A stretch of 10,491 nucleotides of DNA from Candidatus Zixiibacteriota bacterium (GCA_030642845.1 DAOWMZ010000031.1:1-10491); one strand, 5' to 3'. Counted from the first letter of the stretch, positions 1 through 6,449 are shown. Translations and numbers: made by a program. The notes: a model not told the origin generated them from the letters alone.

Positions 1-143
1 AAGTTAGTATAAGCATTTATAAGTGCATCCTGATACAAGTCATCTCCTTTATCTCGGTCAGCCATAAGTTTCCGACAAAACATCATAGCTCCGACATATT
101 CAGGTTATAGTATTTCCCAGAATCGGTCTTGTTTATTATCCAT
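1..143 (-). pseudogene. ECF-type RNA polymerase sigma factor, N-terminal part with premature stop (partial)
   Basis: Reading the minus strand from an ATG at 143-141 gives a start MDNKQDRFWEIL, then a TAA at 107-105, then PEYVGAMMFCRKLMADRDKG and DDLYQDALINAYTN in the same frame to the window edge. The part after the stop is a textbook sigma region 2 (FCRKL followed by an acidic GDDLYQDAL helix), as in extracytoplasmic-function sigma factors that direct RNA polymerase to special promoters. The 12 codons before the stop fit the usual N-terminal helix, so I infer one nonsense change, probably at a lysine codon, in an otherwise intact frame. A restart is possible: GGAG at 92-89 sits five bases ahead of the second of two ATGs (83-81), but the product would lose the first helix. 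Regions 3 and 4 lie outside the window. An assembly error is an alternative. No clear Shine-Dalgarno precedes the ATG at 143. Confidence 0.6.
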
Positions 144-318
144 CCGCACTTAAGACGCTTCCACTTGTGATTTGGTAACGCTTGCTTTTCAATAATTGGT
201 ACAAATAATTAATGTAAGAGTTGCAGTATAAATTGTAAGGAATTGCTATAATAGATCATTGAATTAGGTTAATATATATAAAAAGCCGAACATTATTGTT
301 TAGATTTCTAAGAATATT

Positions 319-2568
319 TTAATTACAAGGGGGCGGTGCTGAATCTCCATAGAACAGGAATCTAACGAGATATGTCAAATCCGCCACATCAACTGATCCG
401 GAAGTGCCACTTATTCCGTTAGCGTTACCTTCTTCCAGACAGGGTGGCTCAGAACCGTTTTTGAATAAATAATCAACCAGATATACCAGATCAGCAACAT
501 TGACCGGATTACCATTTGTAATAATTCCATCAGCATTACCACGATTTTCACAACAACTCAATACACTGACCAAACCGCTGATTCCAGTAACATTATAACT
601 TGTACTTGATCCGGTAAATTGGGGTAAATATGTATTATAACCGTCAATAATAACAGGAGTAGAAATTCCGTTCTCTGCATTTGGATCAATAGTGAAATAT
701 AATTTGGTAATTATACCTTCACCGGTAGAGAGGTATAAAGTAGAGTCGCTAAATGAGCGGGTAAGCTTTATTGTTGCTTTTTTTGTCCAGGAGTCACTGT
801 GAATAATCTGAGGATTTTCAAAATCATATGTCCGGCATCCCACAACTGATGCTGAATCGAAACTGAGATCAAGATCACCCTGATATTCTATGGGAAGAAT
901 AACACACCGAACAGGAATCATGTTGTCGGTACTTACGTTAATAGCAATCGATTCTCCCTGGCCTTCGGAATTTTCTGAGGCTGCTAATGTATCGGCAAAT
1001 ACCATTATAAGATCTTCCTGAATTAAAGATAATGTCTCACCTCCTGAACAAGTTATATCAACCGATATGTTATAAATTCCGCGCTCTTCAAAAGTATGAA
1101 CAGGAGCTTCGAGAGAAGAATACTCACCATCGCTAAAATTCCAGCTCCAGTTTACAACATCAAGAGTACAATTTGGATTAAATGAAACCAGAAGCGGTGC
1201 TTCACCAAACGATTGATCCACAGAATAATCTAATAAAACATTACCGAGGGCTTTCATACAGAAATTAGCAGTATTATCACAATAATACATATCATGCCAA
1301 TCAAGATCTTCCATATAAAAACTCTGATCCGGTTCAGATTTTGATGTTATGATCGAAGTCCCTTTTGCTCCTAAAAGTACCGGTACTTCCGATGTACGAT
1401 CATAGGGCATCCCGCCTTCGGATAGAGAAAGATATACATAAAACATATCGTCTCTGGTTGATATTAACAGAGGGGAGTCAAGATTAACCGTATGTAATCC
1501 CTTACCTGAAAAGCTTCCCGATTGTTCAGTTAACAACCCTGATAATTTGGAGTCCTCAAAATAATCATAAATCCGAATTATATAATCTATATTTTCAGCA
1601 GCAGTGAAAAAATTGACACTTTCAATTCTCTCACCTCCTCTGGCTTTAAAAGCATTAAATGCTTCGGTATAATCTTCTTTCTCATCACGCCAGCCATGAT
1701 AATCATGATAGTATATCTGGTTCCATTTCAATAGTTCGACTTCTCGAAAAGAGACTGCCCCCATTTCATTATGCTTGCCACAATGTCGGTCATGAAAAGA
1801 TATCCAGAAAAAACCATTTTGTCCCCACGAAGTTCCCCAACTGTTTTTACAACGCCATGCTCCCGGAAGCGGGGCTTGGGTTACTTTAGTGTCATCCCAA
1901 CCAACAATAGCAATGGCATGATTAGGTGGTCCCCCTGACGTGGGAGGTTGATAATGACAATAGTTATCATTCCAATACTCAAAATCAATGAGCATACAGG
2001 TACCCATTGCGCCATAATCCATCAAAGCCTGTTTAACAACATTGATATTGCTTAGATCACTTTCGGCTGAATACCATTCTATATGGCGGGCATAATATCT
2101 ACGATAACTTGAGTCATCCCTAAGAGGTGGGACGTTAAATGACTGTCCATCAATATCCCGAACAGTTCCTTCTCCGCGAGCGATATATGCTGATGCAACT
2201 CGGTAATCTCCTCCTTCATGAACAACCAGACCATTGCCGGTCAGCGTATCAATATCGTCGTTGTTATGCTGGTTGAATCCGTTCCACCAATCAAGGTGAT
2301 ACTCTGCCAGGTTGGGTTCTCCGGTGTCACCGGCTGCAGCCCAGTTGTTGGACATCAGCAAATTACTTTCCATTGCAGACATAGTCCCATGTGCCCAGCA
2401 TGTCCCTCCCTGTTGTGACTTGACCGATGTTACATAATTATCCTCACCAAATGACATTAGATTAAAAAACTCAGGAGGGTCGGTTTTTATTGAATCCAAA
2501 GGATCACTAATAAGATTGGCGGCGATTAAGGTGATGAGGAAGGTTAACAGTAATAATCTTGCTTTCAT
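319..2568 (-). CDS. Secreted papain-family (C1A) cysteine peptidase with lectin-like, PKD-like, cohesin-like and dockerin-like modules
   Basis: Predicted extracellular or surface cysteine protease of 749 residues. The frame stays open up to 2628, but the ATG at 2568 is preferred: it has AAGGA about eight bases upstream, it opens a signal peptide (MKARLLLLTFLITLIAANL), and the longer version would begin inside the predicted promoter. Visible domains, numbered from this Met: peptidase core about 43-278 with the triad Cys57 (GGTCWAHG), His217 (PNHAIAIVGW) and Asn242 (KNSWGTSWG); a 'lectin-like' domain of C1 peptidases about 279-442; a PKD-like fold about 443-525 (NWSWNFSDGE, HTFEERGIYNISV); a cohesin-like beta domain about 526-670; and two dockerin-like segments at 671-749 (VADLVYLVDYLF and VADLTYLVRFLF). 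No propeptide is obvious between the signal peptide and the core. The calcium-loop positions of the dockerin-like segments are rich in Asn rather than Asp, so calcium binding is uncertain. The substrate is unknown. No terminator is seen downstream before the sigma fragment. Confidence 0.9.
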   Translation of the reverse strand: MKARLLLLTFLITLIAANLISDPLDSIKTDPPEFFNLMSFGEDNYVTSVKSQQGGTCWAHGTMSAMESNLLMSNNWAAAGDTGEPNLAEYHLDWWNGFNQHNNDDIDTLTGNGLVVHEGGDYRVASAYIARGEGTVRDIDGQSFNVPPLRDDSSYRRYYARHIEWYSAESDLSNINVVKQALMDYGAMGTCMLIDFEYWNDNYCHYQPPTSGGPPNHAIAIVGWDDTKVTQAPLPGAWRCKNSWGTSWGQNGFFWISFHDRHCGKHNEMGAVSFREVELLKWNQIYYHDYHGWRDEKEDYTEAFNAFKARGGERIESVNFFTAAENIDYIIRIYDYFEDSKLSGLLTEQSGSFSGKGLHTVNLDSPLLISTRDDMFYVYLSLSEGGMPYDRTSEVPVLLGAKGTSIITSKSEPDQSFYMEDLDWHDMYYCDNTANFCMKALGNVLLDYSVDQSFGEAPLLVSFNPNCTLDVVNWSWNFSDGEYSSLEAPVHTFEERGIYNISVDITCSGGETLSLIQEDLIMVFADTLAASENSEGQGESIAINVSTDNMIPVRCVILPIEYQGDLDLSFDSASVVGCRTYDFENPQIIHSDSWTKKATIKLTRSFSDSTLYLSTGEGIITKLYFTIDPNAENGISTPVIIDGYNTYLPQFTGSSTSYNVTGISGLVSVLSCCENRGNADGIITNGNPVNVADLVYLVDYLFKNGSEPPCLEEGNANGISGTSGSVDVADLTYLVRFLFYGDSAPPPCN

Positions 2569-2607
2569 TCTGTTATTCCTTCGTTTAATAATATCCCTAT
2601 TAAATAA

Positions 2608-2636
2608 AATATATATAATGTAGCCCAAACAGTCAA
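2608..2636 (-). promoter_or_regulatory. Sigma-70-type promoter of the secreted peptidase gene
   Basis: On the minus strand TTGACT (2636-2631, five of six to consensus) is followed after 17 bases by TATATT (2613-2608, five of six). Transcription would start near 2601, giving a leader of about 33 bases with AAGGA ahead of the ATG at 2568. This placement rules out translation from the upstream ATG at 2628. Confidence 0.6.
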
Positions 2637-2660
2637 TAAATTATTTGTTGAATAAGTAGT

Positions 2661-2684
2661 TGATTTATAAGTGATTATAAATCA
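2661..2684. promoter_or_regulatory. 24-bp palindrome, candidate operator in the divergent promoter region
   Basis: Two perfect 10-base inverted arms, TGATTTATAA and TTATAAATCA, flank the four bases GTGA. The element lies 25 bp upstream of the peptidase -35 box and about 100 bp upstream of the PAS-regulator promoter, with TTGACA on the plus strand ten bases to its right (2694-2699). The arm length and spacing fit a dimeric regulator. A smaller palindrome, ATCAT-ATTA-ATGAT, sits at 2716-2729. No poly-T follows, so it is not a terminator. Apart from the two promoters, nothing else is seen in the 310-bp gene-free stretch 2569-2878. Confidence 0.45.
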
Positions 2685-2786
2685 GTCGTTATATTGACAT
2701 AATGGATGCTTGTATATCATATTAATGATTAACTCAGGGTGATAATACCTACGTAAGCTGTTAGGGAATATAAAATAAAAAAATGA

Positions 2787-2815
2787 TTGAATTTTGAGAT
2801 TATATTTCGTATAAT
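2787..2815 (+). promoter_or_regulatory. Sigma-70-type promoter of the PAS/LuxR regulator
   Basis: TTGAAT (2787-2792) and a perfect TATAAT (2810-2815) are spaced by 17 bases. The expected start near 2822 leaves a leader of about 57 bases. AGGTG at 2867-2871, seven bases before the ATG at 2879, serves as ribosome-binding site. Confidence 0.6.
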
Positions 2816-2878
2816 ATATAAAACGCAACATGCTCTACATATAATTGAAAAAATAACGGCTTAACCAGGTGTAGAACT

Positions 2879-4468
2879 ATGTCATCTGAATTATTAATAG
2901 AAAAATTAAAGCAAAGCGAAAAAGAACTTAAGGATATTTTCGATGCTGCTCCGATTGGTCTGGCTTTGATCCGCAAACGAATACTGATAAATGTTAATGA
3001 TATGTTCTGCAAAATGCTGGGATACACTGCAAAGGAATTGATTGGCCAAACAACAGAAATCTGTTATAAAGATAAAGCTGAGTTTAAAAGGGTTGGGAAA
3101 CTACTGTATGAACAAATTATTGTGAAGGGGAAGGGAAGTCTGGAGGTTAAGGGGTTACGCAAGGATGGAACCGTTATTGATGTTTTAATCAGTACTGCCA
3201 ACATTAAAGATTCAAAGACGGAAGATGACATTGTTTTTGCTGTTCTGGATATAACTAAACGCAAAAGAGCAGAAAAAGAATTAAAAAAGGCAAAAGATTT
3301 CACTGATAATTTGATTCAAACAGCAAATGTTCTAATAATCAGTCTCGATATAAAGGGTGAAATAATTATTTTTAATCCAGCAGCTGAAAAAATAACAGGA
3401 TATACTAGATCTGAGTTAGAAAATAAAAACTGGTTTGAAACACTGGTGCCAAAATCAAAATACCCATATGTGTATGATGAGTTTAATAGGATTTCTAAAG
3501 GGGGGATGCCAGAATCATTTACTAACCCTATATTGACTAAAGATGGACAGGAAAAAATTATTACCTGGAGTAATAATACTTTAGATAATAATGGTGATAT
3601 AATCGGCACCATTTCTTTTGGTATTGATATAACAAAATTAAAACAGACAAAAGAGTCATTAAAACTTACTCAAACCGCAATAGATAAATCGGCTGATTCG
3701 ATATTCTGGGTAAAACCTGATGGAAACTTTGGATATGTTAATGATGAGGCATGTAAAGTTTTGGGCTATTCACGTGAAGAGTTATTTTCAATATCAGTTT
3801 CTGATATTGATCTGAATTATCCATCTGAAAAATATAGAGAGTTATGGGCAGAACTTAAAACACAAAAGACTTTCCTGATTGAGAGCCAATTAATAACAAA
3901 ATCGGGTAAAGTTATTCCTGTTGAAATCAGATTAAATTATATTAAATATGGTCATGATGAATATATGTTTGCTTTTGCCAGAGATATTTCAAAACGAAAA
4001 AAAGCAGACAAAGAATTAAGAACTGCCCATGATAAGTTGCGAAGTGAGCAGCAGTCGTTGTATGAAAAAAACGTTGCTCTGAAACAAGTACTTAACTTCA
4101 TGGAAAAAGAGAAAACGGACTTTAAAATAGAAATTTCTTCAAATATTGAACAAGCCCTGATGCCCTTTATTAAGAAGCTGCATAAAAATAACGGGAATCT
4201 TAGTCATAAAGATATTGAAGCTCTGGAAGATGCTATTAAAACTATTGTTGGGCATGAAATTGATGACTTCAACACAAATTATGCAAAGCTTACTTCTCGG
4301 GAAATGGATATTTGCGAACTGATCAAAGAAGGGAATTCTTCTCAGGAAATTGCTGATACTCTTAACCTTTCGGTACAAACAATACAGAAGCACCGTACAT
4401 CAATCCGTGAAAAACTTCAATTAAAAAATAAAGATATCAATCTCCCGGCTTATTTACGTACAAAATAA
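2879..4468 (+). CDS. Triple-PAS sensory transcription factor with C-terminal LuxR-type HTH
   Basis: Cytoplasmic one-component regulator of 529 residues. There are three PAS sensor domains at about 12-130, 138-255 and 262-376. Each opens with a typical helix-strand pattern (IFDAAPIGLALI, LIQTANVLIISLD, AIDKSADSIFWV), carries a GY motif (MLGYT, ITGYT, VLGYS), and ends in the DITKRK-like signature before a coiled-coil linker. A longer charged coiled coil follows at about 370-415, then a linker. A GerE/LuxR helix-turn-helix is at about 468-529 (LTSREMDICELIKEGNSSQEIAD, then SVQTIQKHRTSIREKL). There is no histidine kinase, receiver or GGDEF domain, so the ligand signal must pass straight to DNA binding. 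No heme- or flavin-binding signature is evident in the PAS domains, so the ligand is unknown. It is transcribed divergently from the secreted peptidase, and a shared operator lies between them, so autoregulation or control of the peptidase is plausible but inferred. Confidence 0.9.
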   Translation: MSSELLIEKLKQSEKELKDIFDAAPIGLALIRKRILINVNDMFCKMLGYTAKELIGQTTEICYKDKAEFKRVGKLLYEQIIVKGKGSLEVKGLRKDGTVIDVLISTANIKDSKTEDDIVFAVLDITKRKRAEKELKKAKDFTDNLIQTANVLIISLDIKGEIIIFNPAAEKITGYTRSELENKNWFETLVPKSKYPYVYDEFNRISKGGMPESFTNPILTKDGQEKIITWSNNTLDNNGDIIGTISFGIDITKLKQTKESLKLTQTAIDKSADSIFWVKPDGNFGYVNDEACKVLGYSREELFSISVSDIDLNYPSEKYRELWAELKTQKTFLIESQLITKSGKVIPVEIRLNYIKYGHDEYMFAFARDISKRKKADKELRTAHDKLRSEQQSLYEKNVALKQVLNFMEKEKTDFKIEISSNIEQALMPFIKKLHKNNGNLSHKDIEALEDAIKTIVGHEIDDFNTNYAKLTSREMDICELIKEGNSSQEIADTLNLSVQTIQKHRTSIREKLQLKNKDINLPAYLRTK

Positions 4469-4479
4469 AACCAACCAAT

Positions 4480-4498
4480 ATACCCATTTTATACCCAT
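4480..4498. repeat. Direct repeat ATACCCAT x2 with 11-bp period
   Basis: ATACCCAT occurs at 4480-4487 and again at 4491-4498, separated by TTT, so the two copies lie on the same helix face. They sit in the short gap between the PAS/LuxR gene and the GIY-YIG gene. This could be a regulator site. It could also be chance in an AT-rich spacer. Confidence 0.3.
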
Positions 4499-4580
4499 AA
4501 AAGCCATCTGGTAATATTTATTAAAATTCCGTTATTACTCTTGTATGGAATATGAAGATGATAAATTCAACGGAGATTTA

Positions 4581-4904
4581 ATGGACCTGCTGAATAAATT
4601 TAAATTACCCTTTTCTGATATGATGTTAGATATTGTTCCACCTCAGAAAGGAATTTACGTTTTCTGGGGTAATGCTGATGAAGTTTTGTACATTGGTGTT
4701 GCTGAGAGTTCAGAAGGATTAAAAAAAGAAATAGATTTGCACAAGAATGCCGATCATTTTATGGAGATAAAAGATATATCGAATTTTCAAATACAAGTAT
4801 GCCCAAACCCACGAGACCACCAAGGAAAGTTACTCAATGATTTTGTTGAACACTTTGGCGAACTTCCGAGATATAACAGAGCAACCGTGCATGACTCCGA
4901 GTAA
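4581..4904 (+). CDS. Small GIY-YIG domain protein
   Basis: A 107-residue protein (119 if the in-frame ATG at 4545 is used). The start at 4581 is preferred because GGAG at 4572-4575 lies five bases before it, while no Shine-Dalgarno precedes 4545. The motif pair KGIYVFW (residues 23-29) and EVLYIGVA (34-41) defines the GIY-YIG fold, and the end (FVEHFGELPRYNR) matches the C-terminal part of that fold with its conserved Asn. The helix after YIG reads GLKKEIDLH, and I see no Arg at the place where active nucleases such as I-TevI carry their catalytic Arg. The usual metal-binding Glu also seems replaced by Asp or shifted. The protein may therefore be a degenerate or non-nuclease member. There is no DNA-binding extension. 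It may be read through from the PAS/LuxR gene 112 bp upstream, as no terminator lies between, and a strong terminator follows at 4974. Confidence 0.75.
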   Translation: MDLLNKFKLPFSDMMLDIVPPQKGIYVFWGNADEVLYIGVAESSEGLKKEIDLHKNADHFMEIKDISNFQIQVCPNPRDHQGKLLNDFVEHFGELPRYNRATVHDSE

Positions 4905-4911
4905 CAAAATA

Positions 4912-4971
4912 CTCCACTTAGAGTGGTCATAAACTGCTCTCCTTGATGACACCAGTGAATTTCGAGCAGTT
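4912..4971 (+). other. Tandem hairpins preceding the terminator
   Basis: Two inverted repeats follow the GIY-YIG stop codon: CCACT-TAG-AGTGG (4914-4926) and AACTGCTC (4932-4939) pairing with GAGCAGTT (4964-4971) across a 24-base loop. With the terminator at 4974-5005 they make three stacked stems within about 95 bases. This may be a structured 3' end or a small RNA. No known family is recognised. Confidence 0.35.
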
Positions 4972-4973
4972 GA

Positions 4974-5005
4974 AAAAGCCAGGACGCCCCCCGCTCCTGG
5001 CTTTT
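4974..5005 (+). terminator. Strong rho-independent terminator
   Basis: The arms AAAAGCCAGGA (4974-4984) and TCCTGGCTTTT (4995-5005) pair perfectly over 11 bp around the C-rich loop CGCCCCCCGC, and the 3' arm ends in a T-run. It ends the PAS/GIY-YIG transcript. The A-run on the other side would let it work in both directions. Confidence 0.85.
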
Positions 5006-5087
5006 CTTATGCCTTAAAATAACCTGCAACAATTTAGTGATCCTTATTGTCTAATAATTTGAAAGATTATAATCTAAGGAGAAAACT

Positions 5088-5319
5088 TTGAATCTTGAAA
5101 TAAATAATTTAGGCAAAGAATAGAAAGGGAATTTTTGGGGTTTAAAAGATTTTAACTTCAAGATCGATTGTGGTGTGCTTGGGTTAATTGGTCCAAATGG
5201 AGCCGGGAAATCGACTCTGATGCGTATTCTTGCAACAGTTACCAAACCAACCGAGGGGCAGGCTGTCTGGAATGGTACTAACATAGTTAGTGCTCCTGAT
5301 AATATAAGAAAGATTCTGG
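5088..5319 (+). pseudogene. ABC transporter ATP-binding protein, truncated and with internal stop
   Basis: From a TTG at 5088 (AAGGAG at 5076-5081, six bases upstream) the frame reads LNLEINNLGKE, then TAG at 5121-5123, then KGNFWGLKDFNFKIDCGVLG and LIGPNGAGKSTLMRIL, and on through TKPTEGQAVWNGTNI to IRKIL. This is the N-terminal third of an ABC ATPase with a perfect Walker A (GPNGAGKST, 5190-5216). Where relatives continue with GYLPQ (the Q-loop), this frame changes at about 5319 into unrelated sequence and stops at 5361-5363. The Q-loop, signature, Walker B and H-loop are all missing. The internal TAG probably replaces a Tyr codon. The gene is dead by both nonsense mutation and deletion. 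No permease gene remains next to it. The preserved ribosome-binding site suggests recent loss. Confidence 0.85.
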
Positions 5320-5404
5320 ATAATTCCTCTATTATAAATGCTGCAATGTGCGTCCATATATAAACAATCTTTGTGTTTTCGTAATAAATATTATATATTA
5401 TAAC

Positions 5405-5665
5405 ATGATGGATTTTATCATAAACAATGATAGTTATATAGTTATTGTTGGGCTCCTCCTTGCCATATTCATATTTTGCGGATTTGTTATCAAAAGATTC
5501 TGGATCGATAAACGATGGTTTAATGATACCAGCAGTTTTATCGGCAGGCATGTTTATTCTCAATTTCAGAATCAAGACAGCAAAGAATCGCTTGAGCATG
5601 TAATGTTTATAACAGAAGACGAACGCAATGAAGATGAAAAGGGAGAGGACGGGGAAAAATCTTAA
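5405..5665 (+). CDS. Hypothetical small single-span membrane protein
   Basis: I do not recognise a characterised family. From the ATG at 5405 the protein has 86 residues: a short N-terminus (MMDFIINNDS), one hydrophobic span at about 11-29 (YIVIVGLLLAIFIFCGFVI), a basic juxtamembrane stretch (KRFWIDKRW), a polar segment with IGRHVYSQFQNQD, and a very acidic tail (TEDERNEDEKGEDGEKS). The positive charges after the span predict a cytoplasmic C-terminus. An in-frame ATG at 5348 would add 19 mostly hydrophobic residues and overlap the end of the ABC relic. Neither start has a clear Shine-Dalgarno. The compositional pattern (span, basic, acidic) looks like a real protein rather than a chance frame, but it may be a leftover of the decaying region. 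Confidence 0.5.
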   Translation: MMDFIINNDSYIVIVGLLLAIFIFCGFVIKRFWIDKRWFNDTSSFIGRHVYSQFQNQDSKESLEHVMFITEDERNEDEKGEDGEKS

Positions 5666-5720
5666 TCTAAAACATAGCAAGAGTATGTTGGAAGTTCTGT
5701 GTTCCTGATACTTAGCATAT

Positions 5721-5747
5721 GAGCGGCAGATGTCCACCTCTGCTCTT
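5721..5747 (+). repeat. REP-like palindrome, copy A
   Basis: GAGCGGCAGATGTCCACCTCTGCTC matches the minus-strand palindrome at 7299-7275 in 20 of 25 positions, and most of the stem survives (GGCAGATG against CCTCTGCT with one mismatch and one G-T pair). TGTCCAC inside it (5731-5737) is also an inverted match of GTGGACA at 5779-5785, so the element may extend to about 5790. It looks like a dispersed intergenic repeat, GC-rich against an AT-rich background. Confidence 0.45.
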
Positions 5748-5817
5748 CTATAAACACCTGTGGTTTCGACTTTCTTATGTGGACACGATCCCAAAACAGA
5801 CCTGAAATATTTGTAAT

Positions 5818-5851
5818 AAAAAAAGCACAGTGTTGAGACTATGCTTTTTTT
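5818..5851. terminator. Bidirectional rho-independent terminator
   Basis: AAAAAAAGCA (5818-5827) pairs with TGCTTTTTTT (5842-5851), and an inner AGT/ACT extends the stem after a mismatch. There is a T-run on either strand. On the minus strand it would end the transcript of the DUF5684-like membrane gene after a 3' tail of about 110-140 bases. On the plus strand it would end the small membrane-protein transcript. Confidence 0.75.
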
Positions 5852-5869
5852 GAGAATATATATTCATGC

Positions 5870-5939
5870 GCTGTCTGGAATCCTTTCCTGACAGCAGGCG
5901 TAGCCTGTTTAATTGGCAGCATCGCTCTGGGATGGTGCC
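5870..5939. other. Array of three tandem hairpins in a gene-free stretch
   Basis: Three stems sit side by side. GCTGTC-T-GGAA-TCCT-TTCC-T-GACAGC is at 5870-5895. CAGGC-GTA-GCCTG is at 5895-5907. GGCA-G-CATC-GCTCTGG-GATG-G-TGCC is at 5915-5939. Stems one and three each hold a single symmetric mismatch. The array lies between the membrane-gene stop codon (5961) and the terminator at 5818-5851, so on the minus strand it would be part of a structured 3' region or an independent small RNA. No known RNA family is recognised. Together with copy A of the repeat and the terminator it fills the gene-free stretch 5666-5960. Confidence 0.45.
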
Positions 5940-5960
5940 GTACAAGAAATAGTCTTTAAA

Positions 5961-6425
5961 TCAACTTACACTGGTTTTGTCACGAGGTCTTGTGGGTGGT
6001 TCGGGTGATGTTGGCGGGACGGGCTCACTCGGATGCATATATGCATTACTACTTCCGAATGCCAGAACAAACAACGCCACAAAATTGATAACAGGGATCA
6101 TCACAAGAAATCCCCAAACCGGTGATTGTCCAATTGCTTTGGCAGCATTCATCCAAAGAGCAAAAAAGCAGAAGATATTTACAAACGGTACCAACAGCAG
6201 AATAAACCACCACATCGGTTTTTCAGCCATTTTGATTAGCAGGATGGTATTGAGAATTGGTATAAACGCCCAAAAAGCAATTTCGCTGTAAAGTGATTTC
6301 TGAGCCATTTTATAATGCATAAATGTAAAATAGAAATAGACAGCAAGGATAACAAACCATCCAAAAGCATCAAACATGGCACCACCCAGCTCAAAACTTT
6401 CGGCAGTATCATAATTTTCATACAT
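5961..6425 (-). CDS. DUF5684-like four-span integral membrane protein
   Basis: A 154-residue membrane protein of unknown function. The start is well supported by AGGAGG seven bases upstream of the ATG at 6425. Hydrophobic spans lie at about 18-37, 47-66, 71-91 and 103-124. The pattern FIPILNTILLIKMAEKPMWWF, then LLVPFVNIF, NAAKAIGQSPVWGF and MIPVINFVAL matches the repeated P-x-x-N and KP-WW layout of DUF5684 proteins, which are often encoded near signal peptidases. Here no such partner is adjacent. The tail after residue 128 is rich in Pro and polar residues (HPSEPVPPTSPEPPTRP) and should be a flexible extension. The gene is alone on its strand, with a perfect 16-bp palindrome in its leader, and its transcript likely ends at 5851-5818. 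Confidence 0.75.
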   Translation of the reverse strand: MYENYDTAESFELGGAMFDAFGWFVILAVYFYFTFMHYKMAQKSLYSEIAFWAFIPILNTILLIKMAEKPMWWFILLLVPFVNIFCFFALWMNAAKAIGQSPVWGFLVMIPVINFVALFVLAFGSSNAYMHPSEPVPPTSPEPPTRPRDKTSVS

Positions 6426-6449
6426 TGGAAAACCTCCTCAGGTAATTAA

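Noticed and set aside
144..318. Spacer between the peptidase and the sigma fragment
   Set aside because: Scanned for promoter, terminator and small ORFs on both strands. An isolated TATAAT at 247-252 has no partner -35 box and no gene to serve; nothing else stands out from the AT-rich background.
1659..1889. Short plus-strand frames opposite the peptidase (also 2218-2418)
   Set aside because: They are mirror frames of the conserved catalytic core region, with no ribosome-binding site or domain.
2568..2628. Upstream ATG at 2628 for the peptidase
   Set aside because: It falls inside the predicted promoter, has no ribosome-binding site, and would bury the signal peptide behind 20 charged and hydrophobic residues.
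105..5123. Alternative genetic code reading TAA or TAG as sense
   Set aside because: The intact AsnRS-like gene stops at TAG, and the peptidase, PAS and GIY-YIG genes stop at TAA with natural C-termini. The two internal stops are better explained by mutation or sequence error, and the ABC gene is also truncated.
5051..5794. Long minus-strand open frame of 247 codons
   Set aside because: Its C-terminal half is the antisense of the ABC ATPase relic (the segment reading VDFPAPFGPINP is the mirror of Walker A), and the rest crosses palindromes and the plus-strand membrane gene. There is no ribosome-binding site or recognisable domain.
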